From Emiliania huxleyi CCMP1516 (Eukaryota > Haptophyta > Isochrysidales > Noelaerhabdaceae), in contig NW_005199036.1 in NCBI RefSeq assembly GCF_000372725.1, forward strand, positions 51,599 through 92,306: a DNA stretch of 40,708 nt, given 5' to 3'. Below are positions 1-8,960 of this stretch, in pieces. Position 1 is the first letter of the stretch; each line of letters begins with the position of its first letter. Under the pieces are notes generated by a model that was given only the letters and a program-made list of their open reading frames with translations, made no database searches and was not told the origin of the DNA. The position numbers and the translations under genes are program-made.

Positions 1-360
1 GAGCGCCCTCTGTGCAGCTGCTAGCAATCCTCGGATCTTGGGTACGATTGTGAGCGCCGCCGCTCATAGTCCTACAAGATGTAGGATTGCGAGCGCTACT
101 GCTCGCAATCGGAGGCATGTTGCTAGGATTGCGAGCAGTGCTGCTCGCAATCCTAGACTTTGCTCGGATTGCGAGCGCGCTGGTAGTAGTCGTAGGCGTC
201 ACCAGTCACCTTGGGAGCGGAGCTGCTCTTAGTCCTAGAAGATGTAGGATTGCGAGCGTGGGTGCTAGCAATCGCACAGAGATGCTACGATTGCGAGGAG
301 TGCTGCTCACAATCCTTCGACTTCTAGGATTGAGAGCGAGGCTGCTCTCAATCCTTCCGG
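1..360. repeat. Degenerate palindromic tandem repeat
   Basis: An array of about 35-60 bp units built on GATTGCGAGC and its complement GCTCGCAATC, with spacers such as CTAGAAGATGTAG. Neighbouring copies occur in both orientations, so each unit can fold into a hairpin. Reading frames across it are repetitive and low in complexity, so I call no gene. The array may extend beyond the left edge of the window. Confidence 0.75.
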
Positions 361-723
361 TCTAGAAAAGAAGGTTCACCGTCACGGCAGCCCCCGGTTC
401 TTTCTCTTTTTTGTTGAATTCTTTCTCGTTTTCGGCCGAACAAAGAAAACCGCCGGGAGAATTCTTAAGATACAAGCCTCTCTCACAGCACACTGGCACG
501 ACAAGGGCGCAGACTGGCGCCGGGAGAAAACCTGCGCGGTAGGCGCACATACATTCGGGCAGGCGGCCGCGCGGCCGGTCGAGGCCGGCCTCGGGCCGGC
601 TCGCGTCGGCTGGCCGCCGCCGCGCGCGCGCGCGCTGCTCGTCGCCGCTTCGCTCGCTGCGGCGGCGGCTGCGCCGCAGCGCGGCGCGGCTGGCGGCGCA
701 GATGCGCACGCTTCTAGTCTGTC
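361..723. other. Intergenic, no gene seen
   Basis: GC-rich sequence with a short A/T-rich part (390-460) and simple CG-rich runs near 620-690. The open frames here are Arg/Ala/Pro-rich and look like by-products of the base composition. I see no domain, splice pattern or RNA gene. Confidence 0.5.
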
Positions 724-951
724 GGCGCGGCAGAACGAATGCAACCAGGCGCGCGCAGAGGGTGGTCAGGAGGAGGGCGCGAGCGGCGTGCGCGCGGGCG
801 TGGCCGGCAGCGTGGCGGCAGCGCTGGCGGCTGCTGGCTCGGCGGGCTTCCAAGGCCGGCGCTCCTTGCGGGCGCCGGTGGGCACCGCGGCGGCACCCTT
901 CCGCCACACCTTTGTGGCACCCCCCCCTCTCTTGGCGCTTTCTTAAGCGCC
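724..951. repeat. Dispersed repeat, copy 1
   Basis: About 228 bp, highly similar and in the same orientation to 37696-37934. Shared landmarks in order are GAATGCAACCAGGCG, GTGGCCGGCAGCGTGGCG, GGCTTCCAAGGCCGGCG, TTGTGGCACCCCCCCC and CTTGGCGCTTTCTTA. The family is unknown. The frames through the two copies do not show a shared conserved protein that I recognise. Confidence 0.8.
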
Positions 952-1054
952 TGAGCTCCTCCCGAGGCTGAGCTCATCCCTGCATCTCTGCAGAATGTCC
1001 CTTGTATATACGAGCGTCATCTTGTAGTGAACAGGCCGACTTCGTGGTTTGAGC

Positions 1055-1180
1055 GCCCAGCGCAGACCGACCGACCGCAGGGGGGGGTCCGGTCGACGGC
1101 CGCGGAAGACCGCAGACCGGAGGGGGGTCCGGTCGGTCGGAGCGCAGACCGATGGGGGGGGGGGGTCGGTCAGGTTGGCT
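1055..1180. repeat. GACCGACC/GGGGGTCCGGTCG repeat cluster A
   Basis: Several copies of a short motif of the form GACCGNAGGGGGGTCCGGTCG. The same motif recurs at 1680-1800 in cluster B. The interval 1181-1670 between the clusters shows no recognisable gene. Confidence 0.6.
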
Positions 1181-1675
1181 CGTGGGTCACACCGCACACG
1201 CTCGCCGCAGCTGTGAATAAATTAGTCTCTCGAAATACTAGAGACACAAGCGCCCTCTCCCCCCGTGTAATCACTCCTCGTCCGGAGCGGCTGCGCTCTA
1301 GAGAAGCTCAGGGTTGGGTCGGAACACAAGCTCGTCAATGTCCCCGCCCACGTCGAGCCGATGAGCCCGGTGTGCGGTGAGGGCGGAGGCGATGTGTCTC
1401 GATCACAATTCTGCGTGTAGTCATCGGAAGGGACGATGCGCGCGTACTGTGTAGAACTGGAGCGCTGCCACAGAGTCAGAGATTGTACAGAGCGACGGCA
1501 AGCACAATCAGGCCTGCCTACGCCGCGTGGATGCTCCACATACACGTATGTGAGTCGGGCTGGCTCGAGCCTCCTTCGTTGCGTAACTAGTTTGCATAGC
1601 GAAACCGGCGATTTCGAAGCCTGTGGCGGTTGGGTTCGCTGAGGGGGCGTTGAGGGGGCTCAATGCAAGGACACG

Positions 1676-1800
1676 GACCGAGGGAGGGGTCGGTCGTCAC
1701 ACACCTCCCGCCGCCGAGAGAGCGACCGACCGGAGGGGGGGTCCGGTCCACCTCGGGCAGACCACCGACCGGCGGGGGGGTCCCCACGAAGTAGGGGGGG
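1676..1800. repeat. GACCGACC/GGGGGTCCGGTCG repeat cluster B
   Basis: The second cluster of the motif seen at 1055-1180, with GACCGACCGGAGGGGGGG and ACCACCGACCGGCGGGGGG. It lies just upstream of the J-like/PPR gene, so it could overlap that gene's promoter. No function can be read from it. Confidence 0.6.
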
Positions 1801-1945
1801 TGGGTTCAAAGTGACGCTCGTATAAGAGAGTGCGTTGAATCCGCTTTCTCTTTTGGCCCCTGAGGGGGCCGTCTGCTGTGTCCTTTGTAGTGCCAGTCCC
1901 GTACCCGGCGCGCGAGCGCTTCTTTTGGGCGGGGTGCATGTGTGT

Positions 1946-4193
1946 ATGCTTCGCCGGGTCGTCGTCTCAGCAGCGGCCCGCGGCGGCGCCCTCTCGCGTC
2001 GGTCGTCTCCGCCGCCGCCGCTGCTCCGCACGCTCTGCGCCGCTCCGGCGAGCGAGGCCGCTCCCGCGCCACACACGGCCCTCGCGCCTTCTGTACAAGC
2101 AGCCGGCCCGGCGAGCACGAGCCACGAGGTGCTGGGCCTGCCGCCCGACGCGTCGGAGCTCGATGTGAAGCTCGCCTACTACCACCTAGCGCTCGCCTAC
2201 CGCCCCGACCAGAGCGGTCGGCCCGACGCGGCGGAGCGCTTTGCAGAGGTGGGGCGGGCATACAGCAGCATCATGGGCGAGCCGTGGGACGACGCGGCGG
2301 GCGTGCCGAGCGCGGCTCCCACCCCTGCCGAGCCGGCGCTGCAGCCGGCTTCGCACGTGCCGGCCTTTCCGCGCTGGGTGCACCGGCTCTCCGAGTACCT
2401 CGAGCGGGTGCCGCAGGCGGCTCGGCGCACAGCTGGGCAGTGGAGCCGCCGGAGCGGTGTGTGGAACTCGCGGTAGGTGCCGCAGCGGCTCGACCTCTGG
2501 CTGATGCCCTCGTACTCGTCCGTCATCTACCACCACCTCCGCGCCGGAGAGCTCGCGCAGGCGCTCTGCACCTTCGAGGCGAGCCCTTCCTAGACCTTTC
2601 CTCGACCTTTCCTGGAACCTTCCTGCAGGCGCTCTGCACCTTCGAGGCGAGCTGCGGAGCTCGGGCGGGCGGCCCTCTGTCTTTGCCCCTGACCCTCGCG
2701 CGCTCTCGCGTCGCGCGCAGGAGATGAAGGTCGAGGGGGAGGTGCCGAGTCACGCCGTGTACGAGATGCTCATCCGCGGCTGCACGATTGCGATGCGCAG
2801 GGTGGGGAAGGGCGAGGTGCCAGACCACCTCACCTCGAACATGCTCAAGGCGAGGAGACACTTCCACACTACTAGACACTTTCTTAGACCGACCACACTC
2901 CTCGAACATGCTCACGGCGAGGCTGCCTCCGGCCATGCCCCGACCTGCGCCCGGGCCTGCTCGCGAGAGCCTGAGGCGGGGCGTCGCTTGGTCGCAGGTT
3001 GTGATGCGGCTGTGGAAGGACATGCACGAGATGGAGAGGCGAGATCTGCCGAGATTTGCCGAGATTCAACCCGAGACTGCTGGGATGAAGAGGGCGTGCG
3101 CGAGACGGAGAGGCGGCCAGACTGCTGGAGCCCTCTACTGCCGCAGCCTGCCCTCTACTGCCGGAGCCTGCCCTCTACTGCCGCAGCCTAGCCCTCCAGG
3201 CGGCCAGACTACTGGACGTACAACGAGCTGATCCGCGCCTTTGGCAAGGCGGGCGCCGTGCCGCAGGCCCGCGCGGCTCTTCGCGGCACGCGCCCAGAGA
3301 CACGGCCACAGACACGGCCACAGACACGGCCACGCCATCTCCTGCAGGCCCTCGAGCTCTTCGACCACATGTGCGGCAACGTGCGGCTGCTGCCGGAGGA
3401 GCGGGCGTTCAACTCGATGCGAGCAACCCTCTGCCCGACCGCCCCTCGCTCGCCCCGCCCCACGCCTCCGACCCGCTGCGCTCAGGTACGAGATGTGCGT
3501 CCTCTCCGGCAACTACGCCGCCGCACTGCAGGCCCGATTATATTATATTATATTATATTATCATAGTATAATATGCAACTACGCCGCCGCGCTGCAGGCC
3601 GGATCGCTCGAGCTTTGGACGCGTCGCGGACATGTCCGGGACGCGGCACGGGGTCGGTAGGTCTTTGACGAGCACGAGGAGCTGCGCAAGTCGCTTTGGA
3701 AGCCTCGGTACACGCCCGTCTCCTTCTCGCTCCTGCTCGCCGCAGTGGCGCGCGAGGGCGACGACCTGCACAAGCGGATCCAGCAGCTGCCGCGCGTGCT
3801 CGCGCTGATGGACCGCCACGCCGTCTACCCGCGGGCAGAGGCCTGCGAGAAGCTGCTCTCCGCCTGCATCGCCACGCGCGAGATCGGGCTCGCCGCCGAG
3901 GCGCCGGCCGCACGCGCTTCGCTGCTCTGCCCTCGCTGCTCCATCCTCGCTGCACCGCCCTCGCTCCACCCTCGCTCCACCGCCTTCGCTGTTCCACCCC
4001 GACCCCTCACCCGCCGCACCTCCCGGACGGGCAGGTGATGAGCCTGATCGAGCGCGTCGGGCAGGACGTCGACCCTGAGATTGCAGCGCGGGCGAGGCGC
4101 ACGATCGGCGAAGGCGAAGGAGGCGCGGCCCGCAGCCTTGACGAGCCCGCTGTGGAAGCAAAGCTCGAGAGAAGAGACAGCAGCAGCAGCTGA
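1946..4193 (+). CDS. J-like domain plus PPR protein, organelle-type presequence
   Basis: The ATG at 1946 opens an Arg/Ser-rich N-terminus (MLRRVVVSAAAR) typical of mitochondrial or plastid targeting. A J-like domain follows (about residues 52-110: HEVLGLPPDAS, then ALAYRPDQSGRP). The canonical HPD tripeptide reads RPD, so Hsp70 stimulation is doubtful. Beyond about 2480 are PPR-like helices joined over introns: GEVPSHAVYEMLIRGC, RRPDYWTYNELIRAFGKAG, YTPVSFSLLLAAVAREGDD. PPR proteins bind organellar RNA. Introns placed by eye: 2561-2628, 2647-2720, 2850-2997, 3113-3199, 3267-3347, 3532-3660, 3901-4034. All of these begin GC and end AG. One junction near 3411-3486 is unresolved. An in-frame TAG at 2474-2476 must be removed (possibly by an 18-nt intron, 2459-2476), or the gene is broken there. 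The stop is TGA at 4191. Confidence 0.72.
2561..2652 (+). repeat. Intron with duplicated exon start plus microexon
   Basis: The 24-base stretch at 2561-2584 is repeated at 2629-2652. Between the copies lies CCTAGACC/TTTCCTGGAACC filler ending CTGCAG. If 2561-2628 (68 nt, GC-AG) is removed, the second copy supplies an 18-nt exon (Ala-Leu-Cys-Thr-Phe-Glu). That exon is followed by a second GC-AG intron (2647-2720), which restores a normal PPR helix ending in CTFEEMK. Confidence 0.75.
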
Positions 4194-4440
4194 GAGCCTG
4201 CGGCCCGGGAGCGAGCAGCGTGCTGCTCCTGCCGTCGGCGCGGTTTGCGCGGGCCATTGCCCATTGGCATTGCCCATTCGACACGACTGTTGATCTCTCG
4301 CGAATCTCCGAATCTCTCAAGCAAGCGGCTGATACGTTCTTTCACGTAAATACGTCAGTACATACACCTTCTCGATGCTTGAAGGGGTAAAGTACATTCG
4401 GACACACGTTAAAAATCCGCCATGCGCGCTCTCTAGATGT
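4194..4440. other. Convergent intergenic region
   Basis: This lies between the 3' ends of the PPR gene (+) and the HflX gene (-). It is more A/T-rich than the coding parts, which fits two 3' untranslated regions. I see no separate gene. Confidence 0.5.
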
Positions 4441-7134
4441 CTAGTCGGCAGGGCTGCTGTCGCCAACAGACTCGAGCGCCTTCGACCCCGCGCCAATCTC
4501 TACTCTACTCCTGCCCTCGCCGTCGCCCAGCAGCTTGCCGAGGCGCGACGCGAGAGGGCGCGGCACGTACGCGACCACGCGGCAGCCGGTGTCGACGTAC
4601 TCCTCCTCCACGATGGTGCCAACCTTGTGCATCTCGGCGAGCAGCTCGCCGTTTGCGTACGGCAGCACGCACGAGACCCGCACCGAGAGGGAGAGCAGCG
4701 CCTGGATGGGAGAGGGGGGAGGGGGGTGTCCGTGTGAGGGCGGGGCACGAGCCGCGGGCCCGAGAGCGCGACGGCGGCGCCTTCTCGACGGCGGAGAGGA
4801 GCTTGGGCAGGTTCTTGCCCTGCGTGGCCGAGATGGCGACCGCATACGTCGGCGAGACGGTGTCGTGCAGCGAGACCCACTCGGTGGGGGCGGGGAGCTT
4901 GGCGGTGGCGGCGAGGACGGCGTCGGCCTTGTTGAGGGCGAGGATCTGCGGCGTGTGCTCCGCGCCAACCTCGCGCAGAATCTGCTGCACCGACCACGCC
5001 TGCTGCCGCCCGATCGGCGAGGAGGAGTCGACGACGTGCAGGACGACGTCGGCGTCCTCGCACACCTTGGGGCGGCAGGTGCGAGGGCAGGGAGGTGCGA
5101 GGGCAGGGAGGTGCGAGGGCAGGGAGGTGCGAGGGCAGGGAGGTGCGAGGGCAGGGAGGTGCGAGGGCAGGGAGGAGTGCGGACACGTGTACGTGTACGT
5201 GTGTGGAGGAGGACACTCGCCTCGAGCGTCGCGCGGAAGGCGGAGACGAGCTTGGTGGGCAGCTTCTGGATGAAGCCCACCTAGACACTTCCTAGACACT
5301 TCCTCTAGACACCTCCTAGACGAGCTTGGCGGGCAGCTTCTGGATGAAGCCCACCGTGTCTGCGACCATCACCTCCCGCCCGCCGGGCAGCCGCAGCCTG
5401 GACATGTCATGGACGTGTCATGGACGCGTCCCCTGCACACCTCCCGCCCGCCAGGCAAGCCGCAGCCTGCGCAGCGTCGGGTCGAGCGTCGCGAAGAGCT
5501 GGTCGTCGGCGTACACCTCCTCGCCGCCCTCGACCTTTGCGCAGAGCTGGTTGAGCAGCGACGACTTGCCCGCGTTTGTGTAGCCGACGAGCGCGACGAG
5601 CGGCATGGTGCCTAGACACTTCCTAGACACCTCCTAGACACTTCCCTAGGCCCTTTCGACGAGCGCGACGAGCGGCATAGTGCCTAGACACTTCCTAGAC
5701 ACTTCCTAGACACTTCCCTAGGCCCTTTCGACGAGCGCGACGAGCGGCATGGTGCCCCGCTTCTTGCGCGCGCCGCGCTGCAGCTCGCGCGTCGCCCTCA
5801 CCTGCGCTTATACTATGTACATGAGAGCTGCGGCGTGAAGAGCGCCTCTTCACGCCTCCGCCTCGGATAAGGCCGCGCCCCGTCGCGCTCTAGGAAGCGT
5901 CTAGGAAGCGTCTAGGAAGCGTCTAGGAAGCGTCTAGGAAGTGTCTAGGAAGCGTCTCAGGAAGCGCCTGCTCGAGCTCCGCCTCGATGCGCGAGATTTG
6001 CTTGCGGTAGAGCCGCCGGTCGCTCTCGAGCTGCGACTCGCCGCTCCCCTTGAGGAACTGGCCGCCCGCGCCTGAGGGACGTGCCGCGGACACGTCGGGG
6101 ACGCGTCCCACCGGCGCCCCTCGAGAGGAAGCGCCCTCTGCGCGCCCTTGCCGCCGCCCGCGGCGCCCCCCTTCGCATCCATGCCGGCGCCGGTCGTCAT
6201 GAAGGACTTGAGCCGCGGAAGCATGTACCGCATCCGCGCCAGCGTCACCTGCAGCTTCGCCTCCCGCGTGCGCGCGCGCTGCGCAAAGATCTGCAGCCGC
6301 AAGGGCACGGGGCGCGGTCGCGTCAGTCTTGCTCCGGTCATCGCGACCGCCACCACAGGTTCCGAAAGGGAGGGGGGAGGGGATGGCGCCTGCAGAATGA
6401 GCATCGTCCGGTCGACGACCTGGAGGCGCGCCGCGAGGTGAGGCAGGGCCGGGGTGAGACTCCGGGGTGGGATGGTCTCGGGGGGAGTCCGGCGGAGGCG
6501 AGAGGAGGAGGGGCGAGAGGCGCCCGCCGCCAGCAGAGGAGAGGCAGGGGCGTGCGGCGCGGCCGCAGCTTGAATCAAGCGCCTGCACGCCGAGCGCCGA
6601 CTGCAGGTTGCGCTGCTGCGCGGGCGAGAGCTCGTCGTCGAAGACCACCGTCTCGATCCGAAGCGCCTGCGGGGCAAGGCGAGGCCTCGCGAGGGGCGGG
6701 AAAAAGACTCCGCCGCCATCCCCTCCCGGCGCGAGCGCCTCGACCGAGTCGCGAATCTCCTCCAGCTTGCCCGACCCGACGAAGGTAGCGGCGCTCGGGT
6801 GCTGCACCGCCTGGCAGCAGCGGCCGCGCACGTCGAGCCCTGCCGTGTCGCAAAGCCTCTTGAGTTCGTCGAGCGAGTCGTCGAGCGTCCACGCAGCGCC
6901 GCGCTCGGCGTTGCCTGCGAGCGTCTTGTACCGCTCGCGCCGTATGTCGAGGCCCACCAGGTACGCCGCGCCCGACCGGATCGTGATGTCCTCCGACCCA
7001 AACGCGCCGCCGCTGCTGATCGTCTGCTCCGAGCCCGCCTGCATCGCCGCGGCGGCAGCGCGGGCGCACGGCGCCGGCCGCAGCGGCAGCACGACCGCGG
7101 CGGCGGCGCACGGGAGGAAGAGGAGGGCCGGCAT
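4441..7134 (-). CDS. hflX: HflX-type ribosome-associated GTPase
   Basis: The gene encodes an HflX GTPase, a family that binds the large ribosomal subunit and splits stalled ribosomes. In order, it has an N-terminal HflX domain ([44 protein letters not shown]), [18 protein letters not shown] and [12 protein letters not shown]. Then come G1 [13 protein letters not shown]3 [10 protein letters not shown] and G4 NKAD. The start at 7134 ([15 protein letters not shown]) is rich in Ala and hydrophobics with scattered Arg, so organelle import is likely. Introns by eye: 4702-4780, 5067-5220, 5281-5354, 5398-5466, 5612-5755, 5802-5967, 6291-6389, 6420-6582, 6667-6738. All of these are GC-AG except 5281-5354, which is GT-AG. 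A further intron near 6070-6138 is needed, but I could not place its ends in frame. The 5' end is divergent with the ORF starting at 7242. Confidence 0.88.
5085..5177. repeat. 16-bp minisatellite inside an HflX intron
   Basis: About six head-to-tail copies of GGTGCGAGGGCAGGGA fill the 154-nt intron 5067-5220. Next to it is a short ACGTGT run (5184-5202). The coding-strand intron begins GC after CTCGAG and ends AG before the exon encoding [13 protein letters not shown]. Confidence 0.85.
5245..5354 (-). repeat. 36-bp exon duplication bounding an HflX intron
   Basis: Bases 5245-5280 and 5319-5354 are 36-base copies with one mismatch. They encode the G3-region peptide VGFIQKLP plus the next codons. 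The spacer 5281-5318 consists of TAGACACTTCC units. Removing 74 nt (5281-5354, GT-AG on the minus strand) leaves one copy and joins ...ADT to VGFIQKLP. Confidence 0.85.
5584..5755 (-). repeat. Two tandem 72-bp intron units with tripled exon start
   Basis: The exon segment GACGAGCGCGACGAGCGGCA occurs three times, followed by TGGTGC or TAGTGC (near 5587, 5659 and 5731). Two units of exactly 72 bp (5612-5683 and 5684-5755) separate them. Each holds TAGACACTTCC repeats and CCCTAGGCCCTTTC. On the coding strand, each unit starts GCAC(C/T)ATG and ends CTAG. Removing both gives the uninterrupted start of the G1 exon. Confidence 0.85.
5878..5967. repeat. GTCTAGGAAGC repeat in an HflX intron
   Basis: About six copies of an 11-bp unit, CTAGGAAGCGT or CTAGGAAGTGT, lie at the donor side of intron 5802-5967. 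This is the reverse complement of the TAGACACTTCC/ACGCTTCCTAG filler used in other introns of the window. It therefore belongs to the same filler family. Confidence 0.8.
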
Positions 7135-7196
7135 CGGACGCCGAGACAAATGCCGCAGGCCGTCCGTGAAGAAAGAATTTAGCCTGTCGTTCGATG

Positions 7197-7214
7197 TAGG
7201 TATATTGTTGGCAA
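7197..7214 (+). repeat. Copy of the TAGGTAYATTGTTGGCAA motif
   Basis: The 18-mer here matches the reverse complement of 9507-9524 at 17 of 18 positions. A shorter direct copy (ATTGTTGGCAA) lies at 9362-9372. It sits in the short divergent interval between the HflX gene and the LINE ORF1-like ORF. It could be the left end of an element spanning 7197-9524. Confidence 0.5.
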
Positions 7215-7241
7215 AGGTACCTTGAACGGCGCTTCACTTGA

Positions 7242-8663
7242 ATGGCGTTCGCTTCGGCCGGCCTGCCGCCGCCGGTGCTCAACGCTGCCGCTGCCGAGGG
7301 CGCGGCGCGCGGCCGCGACGGCGCGCAAGAGGCCGATGATGGCCAGAGACTCGGCGTGAAGCGCCGCCTCGACGGCGAGCTCGCGAGCGCGCGCGTCAAC
7401 GACGACGACGCCAAAGAAGGCGACACCATTATGGTGGACGCCGCACAGATGGCCGCTGCGGCGGCCGCCGGCACCGACCGCGGCACGAAGCGCCTGCTGC
7501 ACGTCGCGCTCGCGGCGCGCGACGGCTCGCACATCCCGGACATCCAGAACAAGACGGCGCTCGTCACCGAGGTGCGCCAATTGATCAAGAAGACACCAGG
7601 CGGCGAGGCGCAGCAGGCAAGCGCGATCAGCGTGCCCATCATCGGCACGTCGCGCGCCATCTGCGTCGCCTTCAGCGGCGAGAGCGAGGCACGCGCCTTC
7701 CTCGAGCAGTACGCCGGCGGTGGCGTCCTACAGCTCCCAGCGCCAGACAACATCACCATCACCTTCGCCGCTCTAGACGCCACCGTGTGGGGCAAGCAGG
7801 CGGAGGCGCGCGAGACCCAGGCGACCACGGACTCAGACGGCCTCCTCGCCATACGCACGCGCGGCGCCATCGACACCGCGGCCCAGATCGAGCACTTCGC
7901 CCCCCTCTTGGAGAAGCACTTCGGCAACATGGTCTCCATCCAGGAGGGATACCACTCCTTCCTGGGCACGAAGTCGGACGAGAAGGACGGCTCGATCCTC
8001 TTCAAGGTGAAGAACGAGAACCTCGTCTGCAACCTCCCGGTCCTGCCCAACGTCTACGCGAGCGGCGATGTCGGCGGACCCCTCCGCCTCGACGTCGGGT
8101 GCGTCAAGGTCCTCGGCAACAAACTCTGCCCCTCCTGCCGCGCATTTGGGTTGACCAACGCCGACATCATCCACGACGCGCAGTGCGCCGCGCAGGCGCT
8201 CAAGGAGAGGCGCGCCGCAGCGGCGAACGTCGCCAAGAAGAAGACCTTCGAGAGCCTCATCGTCGACAACAAGGTCGAGGTCGCGCGCGCGGCGGGCAAG
8301 GCCAAGGCGATGGCGGCGCGCGACGGGATCGGCTTCTGCCCGGCCTTCAACCAGACCGCCCTCCCGTGCAAGACCGCCGCTCGCTGCCGCTACGCGCCGT
8401 GCGTCAACTTCGAGGCGCTCCTCCACTCCGCCTTCAAGGACACTATCTACGAGCGCATGCCGAGCGCGGTCAGGCTGGGCACAAGCCGCGGGCGGCGCGG
8501 GCGCGGCGGCCGCGGCCGCGGCGGCGGCGGCGGCGAGGTCAAGAGCAACAAGAAGGACTGGGCGAGCGTCGCCCGCGGAGCCGCCCGCTCCCCCTACGAC
8601 GGCGGCCCACTCCTCGAGTCCAACGAGCCCTCGCTATACGGGGGGAGCGACGAGGAGCTCTAG
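7242..8663 (+). CDS. LINE ORF1/gag-like nucleic-acid-binding protein
   Basis: A single uninterrupted 473-codon frame in a neighbourhood of multi-exon genes. The N-terminus is Ala-rich and acidic. The middle has a segment resembling an RRM-like strand-helix pattern (RAICVAFSGESEARAFLEQ). LRLDVGCVKVLGNKLCPSC with a later H and C gives a zinc-knuckle-like C-x2-C-x11-H-x3-C. A second Cys cluster follows (CPAFNQTALPC, then CRYAPC). The C-terminus carries an RGRRGRGGRGRGGGGG basic box and an acidic tail. This order resembles ORF1 proteins of non-LTR retrotransposons. No reverse transcriptase lies downstream, so the element would be partial. It could instead be a host RNA-binding protein. An (AC)n tract and a foldback repeat follow immediately. 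Confidence 0.55.
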   Translation: MAFASAGLPPPVLNAAAAEGAARGRDGAQEADDGQRLGVKRRLDGELASARVNDDDAKEGDTIMVDAAQMAAAAAAGTDRGTKRLLHVALAARDGSHIPDIQNKTALVTEVRQLIKKTPGGEAQQASAISVPIIGTSRAICVAFSGESEARAFLEQYAGGGVLQLPAPDNITITFAALDATVWGKQAEARETQATTDSDGLLAIRTRGAIDTAAQIEHFAPLLEKHFGNMVSIQEGYHSFLGTKSDEKDGSILFKVKNENLVCNLPVLPNVYASGDVGGPLRLDVGCVKVLGNKLCPSCRAFGLTNADIIHDAQCAAQALKERRAAAANVAKKKTFESLIVDNKVEVARAAGKAKAMAARDGIGFCPAFNQTALPCKTAARCRYAPCVNFEALLHSAFKDTIYERMPSAVRLGTSRGRRGRGGRGRGGGGGEVKSNKKDWASVARGAARSPYDGGPLLESNEPSLYGGSDEEL

Positions 8664-8774
8664 GAACGGCCGCCGAGCCCTTCCCGCAGCGCAACCCTAG
8701 CAACGCAGCGGGCAGGGCGGCTCGCGCAGCGCGCGCGCGCGATCGCGCAAGCGGCGCGCGAGAGCGAGCGAGCG

Positions 8775-8776
<2 letters not shown>

Positions 8777-8844
<68 letters not shown>
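8777..8844. repeat. (AC)n microsatellite
   Basis: An uninterrupted AC dinucleotide tract of about 68 bp, roughly 110 bp after the stop of the LINE ORF1-like ORF. Confidence 0.95.
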
Positions 8845-8847
<3 letters not shown>

Positions 8848-8960
8848 TGTACACATGCACAGACACACAGCCCCTTCCCCTTCAAGGGCGAGGACACGCG
8901 CAGGGGTCGCACTTCTAGCGAGGCCCACAGAGTGGGAGACTCCTATCACCGCCACTGCCA

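Noticed and set aside
1..360. CRISPR-like array
   Set aside because: Units are degenerate, palindromic and lack unique spacers of constant length. The genome is eukaryotic.
362..971. Overlapping Arg/Ala-rich frames of 70-180 codons on both strands
   Set aside because: They overlap each other in several frames, have no domain, and part of the sequence is a dispersed non-coding repeat.
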